A stretch of 64,000 nucleotides of DNA from an uncultured Pirellulaceae bacterium (lineage in GTDB: Bacteria; Planctomycetota; Planctomycetia; Pirellulales; Pirellulaceae). A program made the translations under genes and the position numbers. Below the pieces are notes generated by a model. It saw only the letters and a program-made list of their open reading frames with translations, did not search any database and had not been told where the DNA came from. This document shows positions 21,990-30,147 of this stretch, one piece after another (position 1 is the stretch's first letter; every line of letters starts with the position of its first letter). The stretch is from assembly GCA_938083195.1 (NCBI GenBank), contig CALKCK010000010.1, positions 62,001 to 126,000 on the forward strand, in the 5' to 3' direction.

Positions 21990-22158
21990 TTCAACCAAAA
22001 ATTCGACCAAAAATCAAATGCCTTGATTCTCGAACGACTCGATTCCAGAGCCGTCGCGTGAATGCCACCCAAAGACAAACGGCAGCGCAAAAAAACACAG
22101 CCAATGCAACGCAATGACTGTGTGATAACTCACAATTGAAAACCCCGGCCCCCGCAGG

Positions 22159-23859
22159 CTAGTTTCCCGACTCGAGCTCAAAGAAAATACTGTCGGGTAG
22201 ATCGATGTTTTGATCCTTGGCAGCCGAACGAAGTTTATTAAGTGCTCGGGCTTCAATTTGACGAACCCGTTCTTTGGTGACTCCAAGTTGTGCCCCCACC
22301 TCCTTCAAGGTCTGCGGCTCAAAACTATAGTCGAGACCAAACCGGCAAACGATGATCTTTTGCTCTCGGTCATCTAAGATCTCAAGAATCGAACTGACTT
22401 GCTTCTTCCTCAAGTCCTGCTCCGACTCCAGTAAGTAGCGGTCGGTCCGTTGATCAGCCTTGGCAAGGAAAATCTCTTCCGAGGTCGGCCGGAAACGATC
22501 ACGCTGCTTAAACGCCCCAGGGATGGTTCTGGCGAAATTCTTCATAATCGCCCAACTCGAATAGGTACTGAATTTATTACCCCGAGAGTAATCAAATTTC
22601 TCAACCGCTCGAATGAGCGACATGTTCCCGTCACTGACAAGCTGAAAGAAGTCTTCGCTCGCTGCAACATGCCGCTTGGCAATCGAAACCACCAAGCGAA
22701 GATTCGCCTGGACGATCCGATTCTTAATTTTCACAGCGTCATCGTACAACTGTTCGATGGTATCCATCTCAGATGACTTTGCATTGGACGGATCAAGCTT
22801 CGCTCGCAAACGACTGGCCTGGAACTTAAGAAAGTTGTATTTCCGGAAAAGGTATTGCTCCTGCTCCCGAGTCAACAAAGCGACCTCGTACAGCGATGCC
22901 AAATAACGAGGCAAACCTGTCGGCGGCTTTGTTCTGCGTGTCTTTGTCTCGGGAACCGGCATTTCCGAATCCACAATCCGCTTTTCAGCAGCCCTGCGAT
23001 GAAACTCAGCGTTATCCATGAAATCAAGCGGAAGCTCTATGATCAAATTCGCACGCACTTCATTGATGACGCGGTAGATCGTCGTTTTCGTTCTCCCGTA
23101 ACGCTTCGCAATGGAATCCGCCGACCGTCCTGCACTAAAATCGGCGTAAACACGCTCCTTCATTTCAAGATTCAACGGCCCAGACTGATCTGGGAATACA
23201 GCAATTGTGGGGTTATCGCTGTCAAACTGCTTGATGGTGTAGCGAATTGTCTCAACGCTTCGATCCATGTGCTTGGCGATTCGCCGCGTAATATCGGCAG
23301 GACATCCACCCGCCTTCGCGAGCCGTCGCGCCCGTTCAATGATTTCATCTTTGTCTGTTTTTCTCAGCTGGCTGAACCGCGCACCACGCTTCACTTTTTG
23401 ACGATTTCGTTTGATAAACTGATCGACGCTGGTATGCAAAAAACCAACTCGTCGACGACCACCGTTGAAAATAAATTTACGACTTACCAAACCTTGTTGA
23501 CGCCATCTTGAAATTGTCTTGGTCGATACATTGAACATCTTGCTCAAATCGTCGACGGTATGCACTGGTTGGCCAAACTCTTCAGCGCTGACATTGGCCG
23601 AATCAGAAAGGTCCTCGATAAAACAATGCAGATCGTGCCGAAGGTTCTCACCCTTTATTTTTACGATCGCTGACTTCTCTGGGCGGAAACCAGTAATTCG
23701 GAAACAAACAAACTCAAAGTTATAATCTCGATCGAGCTGAATATCGCGCAGCAATTTCTCGGCACAATCGACTTGCTCAATCTTTTTGTCCCGCGGTGCA
23801 AATCGAACCTGCTGGTCGCGTAAATCTCGAATTGAATCACATTTGTAATCGGAGTGCAT
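22159..23859 (-). CDS. Sigma-70 family RNA polymerase sigma factor with three N-terminal HTH segments
   Basis: A 566-residue protein. The C-terminal half is a sigma-70 factor. A region 1.2-like helix lies near 316-350. Region 2 spans about 380-449 (NLRLVVSIAKRHVA, then FDYSRGNKFSTYSSWAIMK, which binds the -10). Region 4 spans about 492-546 (LGVTKERVRQIEARALNKL, which binds the -35). The N-terminal half is unusual. Near 99-152 is a MerR/excisionase-like HTH (DDLSKMFNVSTKTISRWRQQ). Two further HTH-like segments follow near 169-214 and 229-274 (DSIAKRYGRTKTTIYRVINE). Start ATG 23859 (MHSDYKCDSIRD) has an AAGG box; an ATG 108 nt upstream lacks one. No anti-sigma gene is adjacent. The class is clear, but target promoters and the role of the extra HTHs are unknown. 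Confidence 0.88.
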   Translation of the reverse strand: MHSDYKCDSIRDLRDQQVRFAPRDKKIEQVDCAEKLLRDIQLDRDYNFEFVCFRITGFRPEKSAIVKIKGENLRHDLHCFIEDLSDSANVSAEEFGQPVHTVDDLSKMFNVSTKTISRWRQQGLVSRKFIFNGGRRRVGFLHTSVDQFIKRNRQKVKRGARFSQLRKTDKDEIIERARRLAKAGGCPADITRRIAKHMDRSVETIRYTIKQFDSDNPTIAVFPDQSGPLNLEMKERVYADFSAGRSADSIAKRYGRTKTTIYRVINEVRANLIIELPLDFMDNAEFHRRAAEKRIVDSEMPVPETKTRRTKPPTGLPRYLASLYEVALLTREQEQYLFRKYNFLKFQASRLRAKLDPSNAKSSEMDTIEQLYDDAVKIKNRIVQANLRLVVSIAKRHVAASEDFFQLVSDGNMSLIRAVEKFDYSRGNKFSTYSSWAIMKNFARTIPGAFKQRDRFRPTSEEIFLAKADQRTDRYLLESEQDLRKKQVSSILEILDDREQKIIVCRFGLDYSFEPQTLKEVGAQLGVTKERVRQIEARALNKLRSAAKDQNIDLPDSIFFELESGN

Positions 23860-24410
23860 GACAAGCCTTATTTCTTTTGTGTCTCTTTGCCCAAACCAAG
23901 CGCGACTGTGATTTCGCACTCGATGCAGAACTCCGAGACTCCTAACATCTTCGATCATCCTGATCATGTAAACCGACCGAACCTCAGTGTTCTTACGGTT
24001 TTAGTTACGAGCCAATCCAACAAATGTTCGATGCACTCGCACTCGTTCACTCCGACGCCCTCGCGGGTATCGCGTCCATCCCATCCTCAGCAATCCTCCC
24101 CAACGCTCCCATTTCACCGAAAGTCGCTAGCTGAAAAAGCCTCAGTTTCGCCGAAGTTCACAGTTCTTATCCTGCAAAATACGTTCCAATTCCTCAGGAA
24201 AACTCACGAATAAACACGAATTGCCTGTTTTTTCCATGCAAAATCGATTTACCCCCTCTCGACCAGCTGTTTTGTTTGTATGCGAAAAATTTCGGATCGA
24301 GACGAGATTGTTCGATTTGAGACGAAAATTGGTCGATTATTGACCAAACAGCGGTGTTTTTGAACACACCCCGTAATTCGCGCCTTTTAGACGACTTCTT
24401 GGAAAGAATA
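23860..24410. other. Divergent intergenic region between the sigma gene and a secreted-protein gene
   Basis: About 550 nt without a convincing gene. Near the plus-strand gene there is an inverted repeat, TTGGTC-GATTATT-GACCAA (24329-24347), which could be an operator. A plus-strand open frame over 23854-24213 has no RBS or recognisable features and is not counted. Confidence 0.4.
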
Positions 24411-25796
24411 ATGCTTGAAACCCAACGATTTCCGACTTTTTGCTGCCAACTGACTCTTTTTGCCTTCGCGTTGGTCGTTTTTGCAGCTCCCGCCTCTGCA
24501 CAAGAATCCATTGATCTCAATGTCAATTTTGAAAAGGGTGCCCAATGTCGGGTTGTTTGTGACTTCATGCACAGCGGAACAGTGACCATTCCCAGCGAAG
24601 AAACAGGCGAAATCGTTCCATTGCCACTGAGTGTCGATGCAAAATTATCATTTTTCCAGCGAACCACCAGCCAAGAGCAGACGATTCGCTTTTTCGAAAA
24701 AGCCAACGGTCGGATCAAACTCGATCGGGGAACGACGAAGCCTGAGCTCAATTCGAACAACCAATTGATCGTTGCACGACTTAGAGAAAAAGCTGGTGAG
24801 CAAGTTGAACTAGCTTCCATGGCTGGAATCTTAGACCAGGCAGAACTCGAGCTGATTCAAAACCCGGCTGACCCAATGACACTGTCTTCCGTGTTTAGCC
24901 GTTCAGCGGTCAAAGAAGGCGACAGCTGGGAACCGCCAGTTGAAGCTCTCGCTAAAATGCTCCGACTAAATCGTATCGAAGAATCCAAAGTTAGAATTCT
25001 ATTAAAAAAATACGATTCTAAATCGGCACGTGTCTACATCATCGGCACCCTTCTTGGAGACGTGAACGACGTCGTGACCGAAATGGAACTCAGTGGCATT
25101 GCAATGATCAACCGAGTGGATGACTCATTGTCGAGTCTTAAGTTGACGGTTCGCGAGCGTCGTGGCCCTGGCCAAATTGCCCCCGGATTCGACGGAAAGA
25201 CCAAAATCGACATCCGCATTTCCGATGCCACCACCGACAGACTTTCCAACGAATCGCTAGCGAAGTACACCGGGAAGGACAGTAAAATTCGTCAACGCGT
25301 TCGCTGGCAAAGTCAATCAGGAAAATTTTCAGTCACCTACGAACCGCGTTGGAAAATGATTGCAACCGAAAAAGACGCTGCTGTCCTCCGATTCATCGAT
25401 GGAAATGAATTACTCGCACAATGCAACATTGTGCAACTTCCTTCACGTCCAGCCGACAATCCACTGACTCTCGACGACTACAAAACAGAGGTCGCCAAAA
25501 TTATCGCCGCGGACGACAATGCCGTTCTCTTGGCAGCAACAAGCCTACCAACACTGGCTGGACACATGGCAATGCAAGTCGTCGTCGGCGGCGAAGAAGA
25601 AGGAGTACCTGTCAATTGGTTTTATTACCACGTGACGAACGAAGACGGACGAAGAGTGACGCTCGTCTTTACATTGGCAGAATCCGTTTCCCGTCGCGTG
25701 GACCCAATTGCAGCACAACTCGTTAACGAATTCGAGTTTGAACCGATGGCTAAAAAAATTGCCTCAAAAAAATCAGAAGTCTCCGAAACTAAGTAA
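24411..25796 (+). CDS. Secreted protein of unknown function
   Basis: Start ATG 24411 with GGAAAG upstream gives 461 residues. Residues about 1-32 form a signal peptide with hydrophobic core LFAFALVVFAAPASA and cleavage near ASAQE, so the protein is exported. The body is mixed alpha/beta with no catalytic motif I recognise. It contains a stretch resembling lipoprotein-type outer proteins of planctomycetes: a first half of repeated beta strands and a C-terminal domain (about 310-440) of the kind PSRPADNPLTLDDYKTEV. The last residues are Lys-rich. It is followed 144 nt later by the first phosphorylase on the same strand, though a shared transcript is not evident. Confidence 0.75.
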   Translation: MLETQRFPTFCCQLTLFAFALVVFAAPASAQESIDLNVNFEKGAQCRVVCDFMHSGTVTIPSEETGEIVPLPLSVDAKLSFFQRTTSQEQTIRFFEKANGRIKLDRGTTKPELNSNNQLIVARLREKAGEQVELASMAGILDQAELELIQNPADPMTLSSVFSRSAVKEGDSWEPPVEALAKMLRLNRIEESKVRILLKKYDSKSARVYIIGTLLGDVNDVVTEMELSGIAMINRVDDSLSSLKLTVRERRGPGQIAPGFDGKTKIDIRISDATTDRLSNESLAKYTGKDSKIRQRVRWQSQSGKFSVTYEPRWKMIATEKDAAVLRFIDGNELLAQCNIVQLPSRPADNPLTLDDYKTEVAKIIAADDNAVLLAATSLPTLAGHMAMQVVVGGEEEGVPVNWFYYHVTNEDGRRVTLVFTLAESVSRRVDPIAAQLVNEFEFEPMAKKIASKKSEVSETK

Positions 25797-25940
25797 AAAG
25801 CTCTGAAAACCAAACTACGCCCCCGTTTGCCACCACCGTTTCAACCCATGTTTCAGGCTGGTTCCCCCCATAGCCACTTGAGTACCAAAACCTGTGTCGG
25901 TTAGGTTGTGGCGTTGAACTTCAGAACTCAGGATACAGTT

Positions 25941-26768
25941 ATGCTTGATTTGTTTGATAAGATCCAGGAATCCGTTTCCTTCATTCAATCCAAATGGTCC
26001 CAAACACCGAAAGCAGGGATCATCCTTGGCACCGGTTTGGGATCACTCGTAGAAAAAATCGAGGTCGCCGTGTCGATTGACTACGCCGACATCCCCAACT
26101 TTCCACAATCCACTGCGATATCCCACAAAGGCCAACTCGTTTGTGGCACCCTCAATGGCCTTCCCGTCATTGCGATGGAAGGGCGGATTCACATGTACGA
26201 GGGCTATCCCCTCAAAGAAATCACCCTGCCAGTGCGTGTAATGAAAGCTCTCGGTGCCGACCTATTGGTCTGCTCCAACGCAGTAGGTGGCTTGAATCCC
26301 TACTTCTCCGAAGGAGACATCATGTTGATCGAAGATCAGATCAACCTGATGGGCGACAACCCACTGATTGGCATCAACGACGATCGTTTGGGACCGCGCT
26401 TTCCCGACATGTGTGAACCCTATTGCCATCAACTGATTGAACGCGCCCTGCGAATCGCGAGAGCTCAAGACATTGTTGCCCACCAAGGGGTGCTCGTTGC
26501 TGTTGCCGGGCCGAACCTAGAAACCCGCGCAGAATATCGATTCCTTCGCACCATCGGCGCCGATGTGGTCGGAATGTCAACCGTTCCAGAAGTCATCGTG
26601 GCAATTCATGCTGGTATGCGTGTCGTCGGTTTTTCGATCATCACCGACATGTGCCTCGCCGATGCACTCAAACCGGCAGACGTCAACGAAATCATCCGAA
26701 TAGCCAACGAAGCCGAACCTAAATTAACGGAATTGGTACTCGGGGTGTTAGCAGAAGAAGTCGTTTAA
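25941..26768 (+). CDS. Purine nucleoside phosphorylase (PNP/MTAP family), Asp-type base site
   Basis: A 275-residue phosphorylase of the trimeric PNP family, which cleaves purine nucleosides with phosphate to base and ribose-1-phosphate. Seen are the phosphate loop GIILGTGLGS (residues 26-35), the H-Y-E-G-Y segment (84-89), the SNAVGGLNP loop, AGPNLETRAEYR (189-200, Glu194 at the base-binding position) and GMSTVPEVIVA (211-221). In human PNP an Asn at the FSIITN-like position fixes 6-oxopurines; here the equivalent is Asp236 (FSIITDM). Asp at this site is found in 6-aminopurine enzymes such as MTA phosphorylase, so adenosine-like substrates are possible; that is inference. The next gene is a paralogue with Asn. 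Start ATG 25941 fits the family N-terminus better than the upstream in-frame ATG. Confidence 0.9.
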   Translation: MLDLFDKIQESVSFIQSKWSQTPKAGIILGTGLGSLVEKIEVAVSIDYADIPNFPQSTAISHKGQLVCGTLNGLPVIAMEGRIHMYEGYPLKEITLPVRVMKALGADLLVCSNAVGGLNPYFSEGDIMLIEDQINLMGDNPLIGINDDRLGPRFPDMCEPYCHQLIERALRIARAQDIVAHQGVLVAVAGPNLETRAEYRFLRTIGADVVGMSTVPEVIVAIHAGMRVVGFSIITDMCLADALKPADVNEIIRIANEAEPKLTELVLGVLAEEVV

Positions 26769-26846
26769 AGACAACTTAGCCAACCACCGTCAGTTCCCAA
26801 TACGCTGCCAACTCGTCCCTTTTCTTTTATACAGTAGCTTGCGCCG

Positions 26847-27665
26847 TTGGAATTTCCCACAATAATCAACACCGCAGCGGATCACATCGCCAATCAATGG
26901 GGTTCTCGCCCCACTTTCGGCATTGTTCTGGGAACTGGTGCCGGACAAGTCGCCGATGAAATCGCCGTCGACTTAATACTTCCCTACGAACAAATCCCCT
27001 TCTTTCCTAAAAGCACGGCAACGGGGCACCAAGGGCAACTGGTTTGCGGCCGCCTTGCTGGCGCTAACATTATTGCGATGCAGGGGCGTTTCCATCTTTA
27101 TGAAGGCTACCCAGTCGACCTCTCCACGCTTCCCATTCATGTGATGAATCAATTGGGCATAAAAACACTGTTCATCAGCAACGCTTCCGGGGGAATAAAT
27201 CCCAACTATCAAAGCGGCGAAATCATGCTCATCGAAAGCCATCTCGATTTTATGTTCCGCTCAACGACTTACCTTTCGCCCACCACCAGCCAACAGCGTC
27301 CGACGCAGTTGAGCGATTTGTATGACCGGAAATTGATCGCCCAAGCCATCGCCTGCGCCCGCAAACAAAATTTCGTTTTGCACCAAGGCGTTTACGCATC
27401 GATGCTCGGCCCGAACTATGAAACCAAGGCTGAATATCGATTCTTGAAAAAAGTGGGGGCCGATGTCGTCGGTATGTCTACTGTACCGGAGGTCAATGTT
27501 GCCAGCCGCTATGGCATGCAAGTCCTCGCAATGTCTGTCGTATCCAATGTTGCGAAACCAGATGTTCTCGAGGCGACTTCTGGACAAGAAGTCATCGATG
27601 CCGCGGCCATCGCCGCCCCCAATCTTCGAGCTCTCGTGGTCAATGCAATCGGCGGAAACGAATAA
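26847..27665 (+). CDS. Purine nucleoside phosphorylase (PNP family), Asn-type base site
   Basis: A 272-residue paralogue of the preceding gene, starting at TTG 26847 (MEFPTIINTAADHIA); there is no clear RBS, so the start is uncertain. Motifs are the phosphate loop GIVLGTGAGQ (25-34), the HLYEGYP segment (83-89), ISNASGGINPNY (110-121), LGPNYETKAEYRF (187-199, Glu192) and GMSTVPEVNVA (209-219). The base-specificity position is Asn234 (MSVVSNV), as in enzymes acting on inosine and guanosine. Paired with the Asp-type neighbour, it suggests two purine salvage activities with different base preference. The genes are 78 nt apart and may be cotranscribed. Assigning deoD or punA symbols would be guesswork. 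Confidence 0.88.
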   Translation: MEFPTIINTAADHIANQWGSRPTFGIVLGTGAGQVADEIAVDLILPYEQIPFFPKSTATGHQGQLVCGRLAGANIIAMQGRFHLYEGYPVDLSTLPIHVMNQLGIKTLFISNASGGINPNYQSGEIMLIESHLDFMFRSTTYLSPTTSQQRPTQLSDLYDRKLIAQAIACARKQNFVLHQGVYASMLGPNYETKAEYRFLKKVGADVVGMSTVPEVNVASRYGMQVLAMSVVSNVAKPDVLEATSGQEVIDAAAIAAPNLRALVVNAIGGNE

Positions 27666-27812
27666 CCGCCCCCTTCTTAGCTCCCCTACCCTGCATTTCG
27701 AACATGCTAGCGGACTGATTCACCTAGGTCCCTCTTAGGCGAAGTGATAGACTCGGCTCCGCACGAGGATTCCGTGCGCGACAGAAAAAGGCTTTGATTC
27801 AAGGAAGAAGAA

Positions 27813-28841
27813 ATGCTTAACGGGTGTATTAACACAACGCTGGCTATTTGTTTGTCAATGTTTACCAGCTCGGTATTGGCTCAAACTCAGTTACAAGAAA
27901 CGACGAGTCCAGCTGCTTCAGGCCAATCTCAAAAAGTTCAGCTTTCCCCCCAACAAATGGCCGCCACAGCCCAGGCTCAGCAGCAAGCTTTAGCCAATCC
28001 AACTCGGCTACCTCCTGGGTTTCCTCTGGATTCTGAGCACGAAAAGTATGTCAATGACCTTCTCGATTTTTGGGAACAGAATAGTAAGCGCGTTGAAAAA
28101 TATCGCTGCGGTTTTGTCAGGTATGAATACGACAGTGAGTCGGTGAATTGGCGGGATCCTCGCAACAATCGACTCGCCGCTCACAAAATCACTCAGGGTC
28201 AAATTAGATTTGCGGCACCCGATCGAGCTCGTTACGAAACAACCAATGTCCTTCAATTCTCTCGTCCGCCACAAACTCCAAACGGGGATGCAGAATACAA
28301 ACAAGCCAATGATGCGATGTCGCAAGAGCGCTGGATCTGCGACGGCAAGAGCTTATTTGATTTCGACTTTAGTACCAAACGTCTCTACGAAACTAAAATC
28401 CCCCCAAATATGCAGGGGAACATTTCAGAGAGCCCACTTCCATTTATTTTTGGTGCAGAGAAAAAAGTAATTCAGGAACGATACTGGGTGCGGTCGGCGA
28501 CACCCGAAGGTGTTCAAGATGAATACTGGCTTGAGCTTTACCCGAAACGAATTCAAGACGCCCGAACCTATTCCAAAATTGAACTTGTGATCGCCCGAAA
28601 AGACTTTCTCCCGTCGGCAATGCATCTTTACTCGGCAAATTACGATCCAGCCCGCGGTGACGAAACCAGTAGTTATTTCCAATTTCAGGATCGTGAATTG
28701 AATAATCAATTATTCAAGCTTCAAGATTTCTTTGGAGCCTTCGTTCGTCCCAGCGTTCCCCTTGGTTGGAAACGAGTCGATACGCAGGTCGAAGCTTCAC
28801 CACGTCAAGCAGATTCGACCAACGGCGCACTTAATAAATAA
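27813..28841 (+). CDS. Secreted planctomycete protein resembling family TIGR03009
   Basis: A 342-residue exported protein. The signal peptide (LAICLSMFTSSVLA, about residues 10-24) is followed by a Gln/Ala-rich linker to about residue 66. The globular part begins FPLDSEHEKYVNDLLDFWE and contains W-x-x-x-S-K-x-V-x-x-Y-x-C, seen as WEQNSKRVEKYRC. I associate this domain with TIGR03009, which I recall as confined to planctomycetes and with no known function; this comes from memory. It is preceded by an AAGGAAGAAG RBS. A small hairpin (CGCACG/CGTGCG) lies 50 nt upstream. The neighbour on the other strand is a rhomboid protease. Confidence 0.75.
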   Translation: MLNGCINTTLAICLSMFTSSVLAQTQLQETTSPAASGQSQKVQLSPQQMAATAQAQQQALANPTRLPPGFPLDSEHEKYVNDLLDFWEQNSKRVEKYRCGFVRYEYDSESVNWRDPRNNRLAAHKITQGQIRFAAPDRARYETTNVLQFSRPPQTPNGDAEYKQANDAMSQERWICDGKSLFDFDFSTKRLYETKIPPNMQGNISESPLPFIFGAEKKVIQERYWVRSATPEGVQDEYWLELYPKRIQDARTYSKIELVIARKDFLPSAMHLYSANYDPARGDETSSYFQFQDRELNNQLFKLQDFFGAFVRPSVPLGWKRVDTQVEASPRQADSTNGALNK

Positions 28842-28878
28842 CTAAGCTGGGAAGCCAGCGGTCCTTATGATCGGCTTA

Positions 28879-29913
28879 TTAGCGGCGAATAACCGAAGTC
28901 GCGTAGCCTACGGCGAGCCCTACGATCAACCCTACTCCATGCGCCCAATTGGCAACGCTGCTGCCGAACCCAATTCCCTCACGCATTTCCGCAGGTAGCA
29001 TGCAGAAAAACATCCACCCCATCAAAATGATGATCGTTGACTGTGAAAGCCGGTAACCGAAATTTGGGTCATACGTTGATTTCATCCAAATGAAACCAAA
29101 CAGCCCATAAACCACTCCGGACATGCCGCCAAACGCACTGATCCAATACCCACCTGGGGTAAGGCCGGGAGTACTCCCCCCAACAGATCCTGGCACTATA
29201 CCTTGGAGCAAACTAGAAAAAATTGCCGTCGCCAACAGAAGAGCACCGAACTTTAATGGGCCGTAACGGTTCTCAATCAAAGTCCCAAACTGGAAAAACC
29301 AAACCATATTAAAAATGAGATGGAAGATCCCGTAATGAATGAACACATTGGTAAACAATCGCCAGATTTGGCCTCGGCGAATACTCGCCAGGCGTAAACT
29401 TATATCATCTTGCATGTTCGAGCCGTCCCAATTCTCCAGCTCTTTTTTCAAAGCACCTTCACTCAAACAAACAAACTGAAGTGCTCTGTAAACAGGGTCA
29501 TCATACTTCACCCGAGCCCTCTCACCATTGCCCACCCCTTCGCCAAAGCTCGTCAGTAACCCAACTAAGGCGCACACGATGATGATTCCAACCGTTAACT
29601 GCTTGCGCTTGGGCAAAACGCCCCCCGAGACTTTCACCATTCGCTTCTGAGCCTGCTGGCGTTTTTTTTCCTCGGCACGCAAAAGCACCTGAGCCTGCTG
29701 AACCGCCTCAGCATACTTGGAGTCATTGGGGTTCAACTGGAACGCCTTGAGATCAGCTAGCGCGGTATCACACTGGTCTTCGTCCTTTACCCAAATCTCA
29801 CAACGCTTGCCCTCTTCGAGCTCATCAATCTGAGTCTCAATCCCCCTCACGAGCAAATACGCAGAAAAATTCTGGGCCTGCCGAAAGTCATCTAGATCGC
29901 CAATAAATCGCAT
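28879..29913 (-). CDS. Rhomboid-family intramembrane serine protease
   Basis: A 344-residue membrane protein. An N-terminal cytoplasmic domain (residues 1-60) resembles that of GlpG. A Lys/Gln-rich segment and one membrane helix (about 107-123) precede the rhomboid core of six helices. Visible hallmarks are FTNVFIHYGIFHLIFNM (187-203), with the oxyanion/structural His residues, the GMSG motif with catalytic Ser265, and ANWAHGVGLIVG with the catalytic His325. Rhomboids cleave transmembrane helices of substrates; the target is unknown. The gene is convergent with the preceding gene and divergent from the next. Confidence 0.92.
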   Translation of the reverse strand: MRFIGDLDDFRQAQNFSAYLLVRGIETQIDELEEGKRCEIWVKDEDQCDTALADLKAFQLNPNDSKYAEAVQQAQVLLRAEEKKRQQAQKRMVKVSGGVLPKRKQLTVGIIIVCALVGLLTSFGEGVGNGERARVKYDDPVYRALQFVCLSEGALKKELENWDGSNMQDDISLRLASIRRGQIWRLFTNVFIHYGIFHLIFNMVWFFQFGTLIENRYGPLKFGALLLATAIFSSLLQGIVPGSVGGSTPGLTPGGYWISAFGGMSGVVYGLFGFIWMKSTYDPNFGYRLSQSTIIILMGWMFFCMLPAEMREGIGFGSSVANWAHGVGLIVGLAVGYATSVIRR

Positions 29914-30147
29914 AAATCCACGCCAAACATGAGTTAATTAATTGCAATGCTCACTCGATTCCAACGGTCCTCTCCCGTAATGAACCAAGGGCTGTCGCCA
30001 GAAAATTCTTACCCAATCCTTGCAAAAATGCTGGCATTCTGGAATCAAGGTTGCCAAAACCAGCGATTTCAAGGACAGTCCGCTCGCATTATCGCTTAAA
30101 GCAGGTACCACTGTCTATCGTCATCGAAGCACAATCGATACTTTTCA

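Larger units (their letters stand above)
21255..22158. other. Gene-poor gap between the tRNA-tuf operon and the sigma factor gene
   Basis: About 900 nt lie between the divergent tRNA promoter and the 3' end of the sigma gene. It holds one weak small ORF (21643-21846), a 9-bp hairpin GAAGGGGTT/AACCCCTTC (21910-21945, 18-nt loop, no T run) and a perfect 17-bp tandem repeat at 21956-21989. No RNA gene was recognised. Confidence 0.5.

Noticed and set aside
24194..24820. Minus-strand frame of 208 codons
   Set aside because: Almost wholly antisense to the secreted-protein gene, which has a signal peptide and RBS.
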